DNA of 64,000 nucleotides from Yoonia tamlensis (GCF_900115105.1 NZ_FOYP01000001.1:195472-259471), one strand, 5' to 3'; shown: positions 32,041 to 42,469, counted from the first letter of the stretch. Notes: generated by a model not told the origin, from the letters alone. Made by a program: numbers and translations.

Positions 32041-33366
32041 TTAATCGGGGAGTTCGAAAGCGTCGAGGGATTCGGCGATGATGTTGGGGAGGTAGTTGGG
32101 GTTGGCTTCTATGAATTTAAGAAATACGTCTCCAACTTTGCGATTTACGTCAGCCCAATTTAGGCTCTGGTCTTTGTCCGAGAGAGTGACACGCCAAATC
32201 CAGTCAAGAGTTGATCCGTGAGTGCCAGTAGAAAGTGACCCCTGCCAATTAAATAGTTCACACATATTTTTGTGCGTAAGAGCGCCCTTCCTTGCTAGCT
32301 TGATCCATTCAGGCTTCAACACTTGAATTATAACGAAGCCCGCAACTATCTCAGTGTAGTAGTTTTCTTTCGAGTAATTTATCGGTGTCACTGCTAGTAG
32401 AGTTCCAAGCCGCTCGACATCTCTAAGCGTGACTGGATTATGATCGCCAACCATCATAAGATATCTCTCGTAAAGGCGAACGATGCCCGAACTAAGCCCC
32501 AACGCGGTTGCGACGTCTACGAAATGACGTGTTGTATCTACAGCGCCTGTTCTTGGCTGGCGCATCGGCATCGTGATCTGCACAAACTTATGCAGATACC
32601 TCTCCGCATCTATCCCTGCCCCGTACCGCGCGCGCACGCTGTTTGCGAGCTCTTGCATGTTGGTGCCCAGCACAAAGTGGACGCCGGGGGTGGCGAAGAA
32701 GTGTTTGATGACTTCGAGCATTTGTAGCGCGTAATCGGGGCGGCAGCGGTCGAGTTCGTCGATGACGATGACGAGTTTTTGTATTGGCGCGTTATTTTCG
32801 TCTGGTTTGGTCAGAGCTGTTAACGCGTCGCGGAACTCTTCCATTGCGGCGCGGCGTCCGTCTTCACGTTTCCAATAGGCCTTGGCGGCGTCTTCGACGT
32901 TGTCGGTTGCCTGTTCGACGATGGCGGTGACAGCAGGCTCCGCAATCGTTGAAACACCAGAAGTTAGCGCCGCTGCGCCTAGTCGTGCAGCCATGGGTAA
33001 CAGCTTAAATGCAGCTTGGCGTAGCGTTTGTAATAGGGCGTGCGTTGTGTCTTCGTCCTCCAACCTCTCCGCCAGCGCCCCTGTCAGGGCAATCAGCGGA
33101 TCGTCCAGATAATCGTGTTCAAAGGCGTCGAAGTAGAGCGTGGTCGCCTTGTTTGGGTGGGTTTTCAGGTGCTCACCTACCCAGCATTTCAGAAACACGG
33201 ATTTGCCGCTGCCCCAGCCGCCATCAAGCGCGATGACGAGCGGGTCGTCGATGCGTTCAACCAAGTTTGACAGTTTGGTCGCCATTGGTTTGCGATCAAG
33301 TTTGTCGTGATCGTTCAACCCGTCCTTGTAGAGCGTTATTTTGGGTTCGGGGATTGTGAGTTTCAA
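32041..33366 (-). CDS. KAP-family P-loop NTPase
   Basis: A 441-residue STAND-like NTPase. Walker A is GGWGSGKS at about residues 49-56 and Walker B LVIVIDELDRCRPDYAL, the diagnostic KAP form. Between them lies the usual hydrophobic insertion (about residues 120-150, LPMAARLGAAALTSGVSTIA), which may enter the membrane. The start is a TTG at 33366 with AAAGG upstream; an ATG 81 bases later would cut off a conserved part. The C-terminal third is more AT-rich than the N-terminal part. KAP proteins occur in phage exclusion and membrane-linked signalling. It stands alone here, so a defence role is only a possibility. Confidence 0.85.
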   Translation of the reverse strand: MKLTIPEPKITLYKDGLNDHDKLDRKPMATKLSNLVERIDDPLVIALDGGWGSGKSVFLKCWVGEHLKTHPNKATTLYFDAFEHDYLDDPLIALTGALAERLEDEDTTHALLQTLRQAAFKLLPMAARLGAAALTSGVSTIAEPAVTAIVEQATDNVEDAAKAYWKREDGRRAAMEEFRDALTALTKPDENNAPIQKLVIVIDELDRCRPDYALQMLEVIKHFFATPGVHFVLGTNMQELANSVRARYGAGIDAERYLHKFVQITMPMRQPRTGAVDTTRHFVDVATALGLSSGIVRLYERYLMMVGDHNPVTLRDVERLGTLLAVTPINYSKENYYTEIVAGFVIIQVLKPEWIKLARKGALTHKNMCELFNWQGSLSTGTHGSTLDWIWRVTLSDKDQSLNWADVNRKVGDVFLKFIEANPNYLPNIIAESLDAFELPD

Positions 33367-33443
33367 ATGATCGGCCTTTGGAAAAATGAGTGAAGCTATA
33401 CCCCAACAGGTTGTGTGCGGATCATTCCCTCGTCAATACGAAA

Positions 33444-33468
33444 AAAGCCCCGCAAATTGCGGGGCTTT
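33444..33468 (-). terminator. Strong terminator of the xdh-ABC importer operon
   Basis: AAAGCCCCGCAA-A-TTGCGGGGCTTT is a perfect 12-bp stem; on the minus strand the stem runs into a T6 tract. It lies 20 nt past the stop of the bmpA-like gene. Confidence 0.9.
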
Positions 33469-33488
33469 CCGGTGTTATGTTTTGCCGC

Positions 33489-34562
33489 CTATTGCGGGAT
33501 GTCGCCGGTCAGGCCTTCGACATAGAAGTTCATGCCTGCCAATGTGCCGTCGTCGGCCACTTCGCCTTCGGCCAGCCAGACAGAGCCGTCTTGTTTGTTC
33601 AGCGGACCTGTAAAGGCGTGGTATTCGCCGGATGCGAGACTATCGCGCAGGGCTTCGGCAGATGCTTTCACGTCAGCGGGCACCGCGTCAGAGATTTCAC
33701 CGATCCCAACCATGCCAGCGCCGATACCGTCCCAAGTGTTGGTGCTGACCCATGTGCCGTCAATAACGGCTTGGGTGCGGGCGATATAGTAGGGGCCCCA
33801 GTTGTCGATGATGGATGACACGCGTGGGAACGGGCCGAATTCAGCCATGTCTGACGCCTGACCGAATGTCACAACATTGCCGGCTGCCTGTGCGGCGGCT
33901 TGTGGTGCTGTTGAATCGGTGTGCTGCAGGATCACGTCCGCGCCTTGTTCGATCAGAACGTTGGCGGCTTCGGCTTCTTTTGCGGGGTCAAACCATGTGT
34001 AGGCCCAGACGATTTTGAATTCGACATCAGGGTTCACGGCGCGTGCGTGAATATAGGCCGCGTTGATCCCGCGGATCACTTCGGGGATCGGGAAGGATCC
34101 GATATAGCCGATCACGTTGCTTTCGGTCATGTGGCCCGCGATGTGGCCTTGAACGGCGCGACCTTCGTAGAAGCGCGCAGAATAGACGGATACATTGTCG
34201 GCTTGCTTGTAGCCTGTTGCGTGTTCGAACATCACGTCAGGGAATTTCTCCGCCACGTTGATGGTCGGGTCCATATAGCCGAACGATGTTGTAAAGATCA
34301 GGTCGGCACCGCCAAGCGCCATCTGCTGCATCACGCGTTCTGCGTCCGCACCTTCGGGGACGCTTTCGACAAACACGGTTTCAACGGCGTCGCCAAAGTG
34401 TTCCTGAACGGCCAAACGGCCTTGGTCGTGCTCGTATGTCCAGCCGCCATCACCGACGGGGCCAACATAGATAAAGCCGACCTTGGTCGGGTCGTCCGCA
34501 AATGCTGTGGTGGAAAGGCTTGCGGCAATTGTTGCCCCTGCCAGAATTGATTTTAGTGTCAT
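33489..34562 (-). CDS. BMP-family nucleoside/purine-binding lipoprotein-like periplasmic protein
   Basis: A 357-residue substrate-binding protein of the BMP/PnrA-like family for an ABC importer. The signal peptide is MTLKSILAGATIAASLSTTAFA, cleaved after AFA with no lipobox Cys. The mature part begins DDPTKVGFIYVGPVGDGGWTYEHDQG, the BMP signature (family GWxxxHxxG). IFTTSFGYMDPTINVAEKFP and YIGSFPIPEVIRGINA are further family stretches. AAGGGGAAATCC lies before the start at 34562. It is the last gene of the operon beginning at xdhA, so purine bases or nucleosides are the expected ligands. Confidence 0.92.
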   Translation of the reverse strand: MTLKSILAGATIAASLSTTAFADDPTKVGFIYVGPVGDGGWTYEHDQGRLAVQEHFGDAVETVFVESVPEGADAERVMQQMALGGADLIFTTSFGYMDPTINVAEKFPDVMFEHATGYKQADNVSVYSARFYEGRAVQGHIAGHMTESNVIGYIGSFPIPEVIRGINAAYIHARAVNPDVEFKIVWAYTWFDPAKEAEAANVLIEQGADVILQHTDSTAPQAAAQAAGNVVTFGQASDMAEFGPFPRVSSIIDNWGPYYIARTQAVIDGTWVSTNTWDGIGAGMVGIGEISDAVPADVKASAEALRDSLASGEYHAFTGPLNKQDGSVWLAEGEVADDGTLAGMNFYVEGLTGDIPQ

Positions 34563-34585
34563 GGATTTCCCCTTGGTGGTGTGCC

Positions 34586-35500
34586 TCAACGTGAGGCGTG
34601 AAATGATTGGCCCAGTGAACCTGGCGCGCGCCCAGCCCGCATAATAACCAGAACGGCGATGGTTGCCAGATAGGGCGACATGGAAAGATATTCGACAGGG
34701 ATCGCCATCCCCGCTGCTTGCAAGTTTAGCTGTAAAACAGTCACCCCGCCAAATAAATAAGCACCCAGCAAAAGCCGCATCGGTTTCCAGCTGGCAAAGA
34801 CCACAATCGCGAGCGCAATCCAGCCCGCGCCTGCGGTCATGCCTTCGGTCCATTGTGGCACGCGCACCAGTGACAGATACGCCCCGCCAAGCCCCGCACA
34901 GGCCCCGCCGAACATGATCGCCAGCATCCGCACGCGGATCACATGATAGCCCAGCGCGTGCGCCGCTTCGTGGTTTTCACCGACCGCGCGCAGGATCAGC
35001 CCAGCGCGGCTGAATTTCAGGAATGCCCAAACGGCGACCACAATCGCAAGGCCCACATAGACCATCGGGTCATGCTGGAACACGATCGGCCCGATCACCG
35101 GAATGTCGCCCAAGACAGGGATATGCCAGTCGGGGAATTCCGGTGCTTTGATTCCGATATAGCTTTGCCCCATCAGCGCCGACAGCCCCAGCCCGAACAG
35201 CGTGAGCGCAAGGCCCGTGGCGACTTGGTTCGATAGTAAGAATTGCGTCAGGAACCCGAACAGCATTGACAAAACCGCGCCGCCAATGGCCGCCCCGATA
35301 AAGCCAAGAAGGGGCGATCCGGTATTCACCGCCACGATAAACCCGCAGACAGCGCCGGTGATCATCATGCCTTCGACACCAAGGTTAAGAACCCCTGCGC
35401 GTTCAACGACAAGTTCACCCACAGCGGCCAAGATGATTGGGGTGGCTGCCACCATAAGCGAGGCAAGAAGCAGGATAGGATTGATTGCTGAAAGATCCAT
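34586..35500 (-). CDS. ABC importer permease, nucleoside type (second permease)
   Basis: A 304-residue inner-membrane permease with about eight to nine helices, of the BPD_transp_2 family found with BMP-type binding proteins (NupQ/YufQ-like). AVGELVVERAGVLNLGVEGMM is the family hallmark near the N-terminus, and later NHEAAHALGYHVIRVRMLAI contains the EAA-like ATPase contact. The ATG overlaps the upstream permease stop by one base. It works with the permease at 35500 and the ATPase at 36566. Substrate from operon context: purines or nucleosides. Confidence 0.93.
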   Translation of the reverse strand: MDLSAINPILLLASLMVAATPIILAAVGELVVERAGVLNLGVEGMMITGAVCGFIVAVNTGSPLLGFIGAAIGGAVLSMLFGFLTQFLLSNQVATGLALTLFGLGLSALMGQSYIGIKAPEFPDWHIPVLGDIPVIGPIVFQHDPMVYVGLAIVVAVWAFLKFSRAGLILRAVGENHEAAHALGYHVIRVRMLAIMFGGACAGLGGAYLSLVRVPQWTEGMTAGAGWIALAIVVFASWKPMRLLLGAYLFGGVTVLQLNLQAAGMAIPVEYLSMSPYLATIAVLVIMRAGRAPGSLGQSFHASR

Positions 35501-36579
35501 TAGACAGTTGCCCCTTTGCCGAACCGCAGGCGGTAATTTGTGAGCACATCCACCATCAGCAAGAAGAACAGGAGCATCCCTTGCATCAATTGGATCGCGG
35601 CACCGGGTAGCCCAAGGTTAGACTGCGCGATTTCGCCGCCGATGTATGTCAGCGCCATGAGGCCGGCAGCCAGCAGAATACCAATAGGGTGGAGCCGCCC
35701 GAGGAAGGCCACGATAATTGCGGTGAAGCCGTAGCCCACGTTGAAATCAATGCTGATTTGGCCAGCGGGGCCTGCGACTTCGAACAGGCCCGCAGCGCCC
35801 GCAAGCCCGCCGGAAATCCCCATGCAGACCAGCACCAGAAGTTTCGGGTTCACGCCTGCAAAGCGGGCCGCGCGGGGGCTTTGCCCTGCAAGGCGCACGT
35901 TAAACCCGAATTGGTGCCGTGACAGGATCACATAGGCAAAGATCACCGCGATAAAGGCCGCTACCACGCCCCAGTGCATGCCTGCATTTTCGGAAATCCA
36001 GCTGCTCGCGCTGTCGTATTTGGCAAGGTTGCGTGATCCGGGAAAGCCCATGCCTTCGGGATTGCGCAAAGTGCCTAGCGCCATGGAGGCCAGCAATTGT
36101 TCAGCCACATAGACCAGCATCAAAGACACTAGAATTTCATTCGTGCCGAACTTGACCTTGAGGATACCGGGGATCATTGCCCAGACCACACCGCCCAAGA
36201 TGCCTGCGATGACCATCAGCGGAAAGATCAGGAATGATTCTGTGGGGTAGAAAGCAAGGCCGACAGCCGCGCCACAGATTGCGCCGACGATATATTGGCC
36301 TTCGGCGCCGATGTTCCAGATGCCAGCGCGGAACCCGAATGACAGCCCGATGGCGATCAGTGCCAGCGGCGCGCCTTTGATCAGCAGTTGCGGGCGGTAG
36401 AACCATGCGAATTCGGAAAACAGCGGATCAAAGAAAATCGTGCGGATGGTTTCCACAGGGGCCTTGCCCAAGGCCGCAAACAGCAAGCCGCCGCAGATCA
36501 TCGTCAGGACCACCGCCAGCAATGGCGCGGCCAATGTCCACGCCTTTGACGGTTGGGGGCGTTTTTCAAGCATCAACAT
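35500..36579 (-). CDS. ABC importer permease, nucleoside type (first permease)
   Basis: A 359-residue permease with about nine to ten helices (NupP/YufP-like). Family stretches are LIALGLSFGFRAGIWNIGAEGQ-like IGLSFGFRAGIWNIGAEGQ, GTNEILVSLMLVYVAEQLL and SPRAARFAGVNPKLLVLVCM, the coupling helix. The start at 36579 (MLMLEKRPQPSK) is chosen because GGAGG lies 7 nt upstream; an in-frame codon at 36609 has no such site. The start lies inside the end of the ATPase gene (14-base overlap), so translation is coupled. Confidence 0.92.
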   Translation of the reverse strand: MLMLEKRPQPSKAWTLAAPLLAVVLTMICGGLLFAALGKAPVETIRTIFFDPLFSEFAWFYRPQLLIKGAPLALIAIGLSFGFRAGIWNIGAEGQYIVGAICGAAVGLAFYPTESFLIFPLMVIAGILGGVVWAMIPGILKVKFGTNEILVSLMLVYVAEQLLASMALGTLRNPEGMGFPGSRNLAKYDSASSWISENAGMHWGVVAAFIAVIFAYVILSRHQFGFNVRLAGQSPRAARFAGVNPKLLVLVCMGISGGLAGAAGLFEVAGPAGQISIDFNVGYGFTAIIVAFLGRLHPIGILLAAGLMALTYIGGEIAQSNLGLPGAAIQLMQGMLLFFLLMVDVLTNYRLRFGKGATV

Positions 36580-38089
36580 GGGCGACCTCCATATCATGCG
36601 CGCCGCCAAGCATGAGGCCGATTTCCTCGACCGTCAGCCCTTGGGCGGGGCGCGGGGCCGAAAGCCGCCCTTCGTTCAACGCTGCAAAGCGGTCTGAAAT
36701 TTCCATCAACTCGTCCAGATCTTGTGAAATACAAATAACGGCGGTGCCTTTGGCCGCCAGATCAAGCAGTGCTTGCCGGATTGCGGCGGCGGCAGAGGCA
36801 TCAACGCCCCATGTCGGCTGGTTCACGACCAGAACATCGGGGTCTTGCATGATTTCACGGCCGATCACGAATTTCTGCAGGTTCCCGCCCGATAGCGACC
36901 GTGCGGCGTTATTCGGCCCCGGCGTGCGCACGTCGAATGCGGTGATCACATCCTCGGCAAATGTGCGCGCTTTGCGCCAATTGAGGAAGCCGTTGTTGGA
37001 CAGTTCTTTGCGGGTGGTGGCCGTCAGCACCGCGTTTTCAACCAGCGACATATCAGGCGCGGCGGCGTGGCCCATGCGTTCTTCGGGGGCGGTCAGCAGG
37101 CCGATTTTACGGCGCGGGTTTGGCCCCAGATGGCCGATGTTTTCGCCCAGATAGGTGATCATACCCGCAGCGGTGCGCATTTCGCCCGACAGGGCCGCGA
37201 CCAATTCGTCTTGGCCGTTGCCCGCAACCCCGCCGATGCCCAGAACCTCGCCCTTTTGGACATCGATTGTGATGTCGCGCAGGGCGGTGCCAAATTGATG
37301 CGGGGCCTTGGCGGACAGGTTTTTGAGTGACAGCACAGTGTCGCCGGCAGGGCGTGCGGCACGTTCTGGCACATGTAGTGCCGTGCCGACCATGAGTTCG
37401 GCCATATCGCGCGCGCTGGTGGTGCGCGGGTCGCAGTCACCGACCACTTGCCCCAGCCGCAGCACGGTGGCGTTTTCACAAAGCGCGCGGATTTCTTCGA
37501 GCTTGTGGGAAATATACAGGATCGCCGTGCCCTCGGCGCTCAGCTTGCGCAGCGTCTTGAATAGGATGTCGACCTCTTGCGGGGTCAGCACTGATGTCGG
37601 TTCGTCCATGATCAGCAGTTTGGGGTCTTGCAGCAGGCAGCGGATAATCTCGACCCGCTGGCGTTCACCTGCCGAAAGTTCGCCCACGATCCGCGACGGA
37701 TCCAAGGGAAGCCCGTATTGATCCGATACCGCACGCACCTGTGCCGCGATTTCGCGTTGGGGTGGCGGGTTTTCCATGCCCAGTGCGATGTTTTCGGCAA
37801 CATTCATCGCGTCAAACAGCGAAAAATGCTGGAACACCATCGCCACGCCCGATGCGCGCGCCGCGCGCGGTTCGGCGGGTGTAAAGGGCGCGCCGTTCAG
37901 CATCATCGTGCCGCTATCGGGTTTGACCAGCCCGTAGATGGTTTTGACCAATGTCGATTTACCTGCGCCGTTTTCGCCAAGCAGCGCGTGGACCTCGCCC
38001 GGCATGATATTGAAAGACACGTCCTTGTTGGCGACAACGCCGGGATAGGCTTTGGTTAATCCGGAGAGGGCAAGCAGGGGCTGGGTCAT
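36566..38089 (-). CDS. ABC importer ATPase, two-domain nucleoside type
   Basis: A 507-residue ATPase with two ABC modules, like NupO/YufO. The first is complete: [17 protein letters not shown] loop in VFQHFSLFDAMNVAENI, signature LSAGERQRVEIIR, and Walker B LLIMDEPTSVLTP. The second is degenerate: its P-loop reads GVAGNGQDELVAAL, the signature LSGGNLQKFVIGRE remains, and Walker B is VLVVNQPTWGVD, with the Asp-Glu pair replaced by Asn-Gln. This pattern is usual for the family. The start overlaps the xdhC stop by ATGA, tying importer synthesis to xanthine dehydrogenase. Confidence 0.93.
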   Translation of the reverse strand: MTQPLLALSGLTKAYPGVVANKDVSFNIMPGEVHALLGENGAGKSTLVKTIYGLVKPDSGTMMLNGAPFTPAEPRAARASGVAMVFQHFSLFDAMNVAENIALGMENPPPQREIAAQVRAVSDQYGLPLDPSRIVGELSAGERQRVEIIRCLLQDPKLLIMDEPTSVLTPQEVDILFKTLRKLSAEGTAILYISHKLEEIRALCENATVLRLGQVVGDCDPRTTSARDMAELMVGTALHVPERAARPAGDTVLSLKNLSAKAPHQFGTALRDITIDVQKGEVLGIGGVAGNGQDELVAALSGEMRTAAGMITYLGENIGHLGPNPRRKIGLLTAPEERMGHAAAPDMSLVENAVLTATTRKELSNNGFLNWRKARTFAEDVITAFDVRTPGPNNAARSLSGGNLQKFVIGREIMQDPDVLVVNQPTWGVDASAAAAIRQALLDLAAKGTAVICISQDLDELMEISDRFAALNEGRLSAPRPAQGLTVEEIGLMLGGAHDMEVAHVDA

Positions 38090-38823
38090 GCGATACGGTC
38101 CTTGGTCCGGTGTTTCTGGTCGCTGATCATCGCGGTTGCCACGCCAAGCGCAAGGGCCGCAGGGTGTTTGCCCAGTGACGGATCACCGATTGGACACGCG
38201 ATGCGCGATATCTGCGCGCGCGTATGCCCCAAAGCGGCGAGCCGTGATTGAAAGCGCGCCCATTTGGTGGCCGATCCGATGAGCCCCGCGCTGTGAAAAT
38301 CGCGCGAAAGAATCGCGTGACACAGCGCAAGGTCCATATCGTGGCTATAGGTCAGGATCAGGTGATCGGCGTTTGGCGGTGCGTGTTTGACAGCATCGGC
38401 GGGGGTGCTGGCGACAAGCGTTGTGATCTCGGTTGGCGGAAATCGGTCGGCGGCTGTGTCGACCCAAGTGATCGCAAAACCGGGCAGGGGTGCCATGACG
38501 TTGACAATTGCGCGCCCGACATGGCCCGCGCCATAAATCCATAGCGGGCGGGTTTGGCACGCGCTGACGGCTTCGGCGATTTCCCAGCGCAATGACACCG
38601 ACCCGCCGCAGCATTGACCCAGATTGGGACCAAGCGCGATGGTTTGCTGCATCTCTGCCGTGCCGTTTCGCAGCATCGTGCGCGCCTGTGCGATGGCGTC
38701 AAATTCAAGCCGCCCGCCGCCAATTGTGCCTTCGGTCCGGTCCGCCCAGACCATCATCTGCGTACCAGCGTCACGCGGTGACGATCCGGCGGTCTTGGTG
38801 ATGGTGATGCGGATCCCCATCAT
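38086..38823 (-). CDS. xdhC: XdhC, molybdenum cofactor chaperone for xanthine dehydrogenase
   Basis: A 245-residue protein that binds molybdopterin cofactor, promotes its sulfuration and inserts it into XdhB. The N-terminal XdhC/CoxI part has TAGSSPRDAGTQMMV, GTIGGGRLEFDAI and LGPNLGQCCGGSV with the conserved Cys pair. The Rossmann part starts at IYGAGHVGRAIV and ends with SRIACPIGDPSLGKHPAALA. It overlaps xdhB upstream by ATGA and the ATPase gene downstream by ATGA. A second Met codon three bases later is an alternative start. Confidence 0.94.
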   Translation of the reverse strand: MMGIRITITKTAGSSPRDAGTQMMVWADRTEGTIGGGRLEFDAIAQARTMLRNGTAEMQQTIALGPNLGQCCGGSVSLRWEIAEAVSACQTRPLWIYGAGHVGRAIVNVMAPLPGFAITWVDTAADRFPPTEITTLVASTPADAVKHAPPNADHLILTYSHDMDLALCHAILSRDFHSAGLIGSATKWARFQSRLAALGHTRAQISRIACPIGDPSLGKHPAALALGVATAMISDQKHRTKDRIA

Positions 38824-41120
38824 GCGCGGGTGCGCCCCACAGCGCGCAGGATTTCTTCGGCGGTGGCGGGGGCCTGTAGATCGCCGTAGTTTGGCCCGCA
38901 GGCGCTAACCGCATCGGCCAAGGCCAAGAATGCCGAGATGCCCAGCATAAACGGCGGCTCGCCCACGGCTTTGGAGCGATAGATCGTCTGCGCGGGGTTC
39001 GGCGCGTCCCAGAGCGCGACGTTGAAAATATCGGGCCGGTCGGAACAGGCAGGGATTTTATAGGTCGATGGCGCGTGGGTGCGCAGCCGGCCCTTGTCGT
39101 CCCAGACCAGTTCCTCGGTCGTCAGCCAGCCCGCACCTTGGACATAGCCGCCTTCGACCTGCCCGATATCGATGATCGGGTTCAGCGATGCGCCTGCGTC
39201 ATGCAAGATATCGGTGCGCAAGATGCGGTTTTCACCGGTGAGCGTGTCGATGACCACCTCGGTCACCGCGACCCCTTGGGCGAAATAGAAAAACGGGGTG
39301 CCTGTGCCTTTGACGCGGTCCCATTTCAGGCCCGGCGTTTTATAGAAACCCGTGGCCGAAAGGCTGACGCGGTTGACATAGGCATGCATGGCAGCCTGTG
39401 CGAAGCTCAGCGTTTGGTCTGCAACGGTGACTTGGCCATTAGCAAATTGCACCTGATCCGGTGTTGTGTTGTTGAGGTCCGCCAAACAAGCGGCGATACG
39501 GCCGCGGATCGTGTCGCAGGCATCGGCGACCGCCATGCCGTTCAGGTCGGACCCGGACGATGCGGCGGTCGCGGATGTATTGGGTACTTTGGCCGTGTCG
39601 GTCGCGGTGATTTTCACGGCGCTGACATCAATCCCGAACCGGCTGGCCGCGACCTGCGCCACCTTTTGAAACAGCCCTTGGCCCATTTCGGTGCCGCCGT
39701 GGTTCAGATGCACAGAGCCGTCCTGATAGACATGCACCAAAGCGCCGGCCTGGTTGAGGTGCGACAGGGTGAATGAAATGCCGAATTTGACGGGGCTGAT
39801 CGCGATGCCTTTCTTCAGGATCGGGTTGGCAGCGTTCCATGCGGCGATGGCCTTGCGGCGATTGGCGTAATCAGAGCTATCCAGCAAATGGTCGGTCATT
39901 TCATGCAAAATGAAATCGGTGACCGGCATGTGATAAGGGGTCGTTTGTACGTAGGGTGGATCTTGATCCACCTGACCGGACATCGGCGCATAGTAATTGC
40001 GTTGCCGCACCAGCAGCGGATCAATTCCCAGATCGGCAGCGATATGATCCATCACCCGTTCAATCCCGAACACGCCCTGCGGCCCGCCAAACCCGCGATA
40101 AGCGGTGGCGGATTGGGTGTTGGTTTTCAATCGGTGTGATGTGATCCGCGCGGCGGGCAGGTGATAGGCGTTGTCAGCATGCAGCATCGCGCGGTCGGCC
40201 ACGGGCAGCGACAGATCAAGCGCCCAGCCGCAGCGGGTCATCTGTGTGAAATCAACGCCTGTTAGCTTGCCGCTGTCATCATAGCCCGCAACATAATCGA
40301 TCCGGAAATCATGCCGCTTGCCGGTGATCATCATATCATCGTCACGGTCATAGCGCATTTTGCAAGGCCGGTTCAGCGCACGCGCCGCCACCGCACAGGC
40401 CACGGCGAGCGCGTTGCCTTGGCTTTCCTTGCCGCCAAAACCGCCGCCCATGCGTCGCACTTCGACCCGCACGCCGTGCATCGGCACGCCGATGGCATCC
40501 GCGACCTTATGCTGGATTTCGGTCGGGTGCTGGGTGGAGGAATGCACCAGCATATCGCCGCCTTCTTGCGGTAGGGCAACGGCGGCTTGGCCTTCGAGAT
40601 AAAAATGTTCTTGCCCGCCCATATTGAGCGTGCCGCGCGTCTGGTGCGGGGCGTTTGCGATGGCGGCATCCACATCGCCCTTGGTCCAGATCACGGGGCC
40701 ATCTTCAAAGCGGCTGTTGGCGGCAAGCGCCTGTTCAATCGTCAGGATCGGGGTTTCTTCGGAGTATTCCACCTTGCCCAGCCGCGCGGCCTTGCGCGCG
40801 TTCAGGTGGCTGTCGGCGACGACCAGAAACAACGGTTGGCCGAGATAATGCACCGTGCCAGTCGCCAAAAGCGGCTCATCATGGATTGATGGTGAGACAT
40901 CGTTTTCAAACGGCAGATCATCGGCCGTCAGCACCGCCACAACACCGGTTGCCGCACGTACCGCATCAAGGTTCATCGTATAGCTGCCGCGCGCAATTTC
41001 CGAAGTACCAAAGGCCAGATGCAGCGCACCCGCAGGCGTCGGAATATCGTCGATATAGCGGGCGGTGCCGGTGACATGTAGTTTCGCGGCATCGTGGGGC
41101 AGGGATTTTGCGACGCTCAT
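38820..41120 (-). CDS. xdhB: Xanthine dehydrogenase, molybdopterin-binding subunit
   Basis: Hydroxylates hypoxanthine and xanthine to urate at a molybdenum centre; 766 residues, the usual size for the bacterial large subunit. Visible motifs are [21 protein letters not shown] at the start (shown as two family stretches), [13 protein letters not shown] for cofactor binding, [25 protein letters not shown], and near the end [20 protein letters not shown] with the catalytic Glu. ATGA overlaps link it to xdhA and xdhC. The enzyme is cytosolic as an (alpha-beta)2 assembly with XdhA. Confidence 0.96.
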   Translation of the reverse strand: MSVAKSLPHDAAKLHVTGTARYIDDIPTPAGALHLAFGTSEIARGSYTMNLDAVRAATGVVAVLTADDLPFENDVSPSIHDEPLLATGTVHYLGQPLFLVVADSHLNARKAARLGKVEYSEETPILTIEQALAANSRFEDGPVIWTKGDVDAAIANAPHQTRGTLNMGGQEHFYLEGQAAVALPQEGGDMLVHSSTQHPTEIQHKVADAIGVPMHGVRVEVRRMGGGFGGKESQGNALAVACAVAARALNRPCKMRYDRDDDMMITGKRHDFRIDYVAGYDDSGKLTGVDFTQMTRCGWALDLSLPVADRAMLHADNAYHLPAARITSHRLKTNTQSATAYRGFGGPQGVFGIERVMDHIAADLGIDPLLVRQRNYYAPMSGQVDQDPPYVQTTPYHMPVTDFILHEMTDHLLDSSDYANRRKAIAAWNAANPILKKGIAISPVKFGISFTLSHLNQAGALVHVYQDGSVHLNHGGTEMGQGLFQKVAQVAASRFGIDVSAVKITATDTAKVPNTSATAASSGSDLNGMAVADACDTIRGRIAACLADLNNTTPDQVQFANGQVTVADQTLSFAQAAMHAYVNRVSLSATGFYKTPGLKWDRVKGTGTPFFYFAQGVAVTEVVIDTLTGENRILRTDILHDAGASLNPIIDIGQVEGGYVQGAGWLTTEELVWDDKGRLRTHAPSTYKIPACSDRPDIFNVALWDAPNPAQTIYRSKAVGEPPFMLGISAFLALADAVSACGPNYGDLQAPATAEEILRAVGRTRA

Positions 41121-42469
41121 GGGGTGACCTCCAATACATTGGTGGCCTGTCCATTGCTGTCGGCGAAATAGCGGCGCAGCAGGTTTTGCGCGATCTCAAG
41201 CCGGTAAGCGGCAGAGGCGCGCATATCCGACATCGGCGTGTAATCTTGGGCAAATGCAGATGCGGCCGCGTCGATGGTTGCTTGTGTCCACGGCTGACCA
41301 ATCAGCGCGGTTTCAACGTGCGTGGCGCGGTGCGGTGTGCCCGCCATGCCGCCAAAGGCAATGCGCGCGGCGGTGACGGTGCCACCGCTGACCGTGATAT
41401 TGAAACAGCCGCAAACGGCGGAAATATCCTGATCAAACCGTTTGGAAATCTTGTAGCAACGCAGGTCGGGCGCGGATTTCGGGATCGTCACGCCTGTGAC
41501 CAATTCGCCGGCTGCGCGGTCTTGGTTGCCATAGGCGATAAAGAAATCTTCGATGGGCATGTCGCGTGTCGTATCCCCATGGCGCAAGTGCAACGTGGCC
41601 CCCATCGCGATCAAAGCGGGCGGGTTGTCCCCGATGGGGGATCCGTTGGCGATATTGCCGCCGATGGTGGCCGCGTTGCGCACCTGCTCAGAACCGTAGC
41701 GGCGGATCATATCGGCCCAATGCGGGTGGTGGGTGCGGGCCAGCGCCAAAACTTCGGTCATTGTCACCGCCGCACCAATGTGGATGTCATCGGCAATATC
41801 GACTGCGCGCAGTTCCGCACAACGGTTCAAAAAGGCCACATCGGGCAGGTCGCGCAATTGTTTCGTCACCCAAAGCCCCACATCCGTGGCCCCCGCGATC
41901 AGGGTCGCATCAGGGTTGGCCGCATACCATGAGGCCAGTTCATCAAGCGATTGCGGCGCGTAGGGGGCGGGCGTGACCGCGGGCAGCGGATCGTTCAACC
42001 ATGTCGGCACGGGCTGCGCTTCGGCGGCTTTCGCGGCGCGGATGATCGGCGCGTATCCGGTGCAGCGGCACAGGTTGCCCGCCAGCACATCGTCGTGGTC
42101 GGTGCGGCCTTGGGCGTGGCCTGCTGCCATGGATGCAATGAATCCTGGTGTGCAGAACCCGCATTGTGAACCGTGGTGAGTGATCATCGCCTCTTGGACG
42201 GGGTGCAATTGACCGTCGGGGCCGCTGATGCCTTCAACCGTGCGCACGGTTTTGCCGTGCAGCTGGGGCATGAACAGAATGCAGGCGTTCAGGGCCTTGT
42301 CGCCGCCTTCGTCGCGCACGATCACCGAACAGGCGCCGCAGTCGCCTTCATTGCAGCCTTCTTTTGTACCGTTAAGTCCGCGTTCTACACGCAACCAGTC
42401 AAGCAGGGTCTGCGTTGGCACCGCATCAATCTGCACGGTTTCCCCGTTCAGAAGAAACGTGACATCCAT
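41117..42469 (-). CDS. xdhA: Xanthine dehydrogenase, FeS/FAD subunit
   Basis: The electron-transfer subunit of 450 residues. Two [2Fe-2S] sites are at the N-terminus: [12 protein letters not shown] with a fourth Cys in LNACILF, then CGFCTPGF and CRCTGY. The FAD domain follows with [15 protein letters not shown] and [21 protein letters not shown] in the FAD-binding loop. The C-terminal CODH-like domain ends near VLEVTP. The start is ATG 42469 ([10 protein letters not shown]); a TTG 24 bases upstream is less likely. This is the first gene of a seven-gene operon running to 33489. The 210-bp gap upstream should hold the promoter, with an ArsR-type regulator gene beyond it in the same direction. 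Confidence 0.96.
   Translation of the reverse strand: MDVTFLLNGETVQIDAVPTQTLLDWLRVERGLNGTKEGCNEGDCGACSVIVRDEGGDKALNACILFMPQLHGKTVRTVEGISGPDGQLHPVQEAMITHHGSQCGFCTPGFIASMAAGHAQGRTDHDDVLAGNLCRCTGYAPIIRAAKAAEAQPVPTWLNDPLPAVTPAPYAPQSLDELASWYAANPDATLIAGATDVGLWVTKQLRDLPDVAFLNRCAELRAVDIADDIHIGAAVTMTEVLALARTHHPHWADMIRRYGSEQVRNAATIGGNIANGSPIGDNPPALIAMGATLHLRHGDTTRDMPIEDFFIAYGNQDRAAGELVTGVTIPKSAPDLRCYKISKRFDQDISAVCGCFNITVSGGTVTAARIAFGGMAGTPHRATHVETALIGQPWTQATIDAAASAFAQDYTPMSDMRASAAYRLEIAQNLLRRYFADSNGQATNVLEVTP

Noticed and set aside
34563..34853. Longer start of the bmpA-like gene
   Set aside because: It would run into the upstream permease gene; the signal peptide and ribosome site support 34562.
39075..39776. 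Long ORF antisense to xdhB
   Set aside because: It lies wholly within a certain gene, without ribosome site or recognisable protein.
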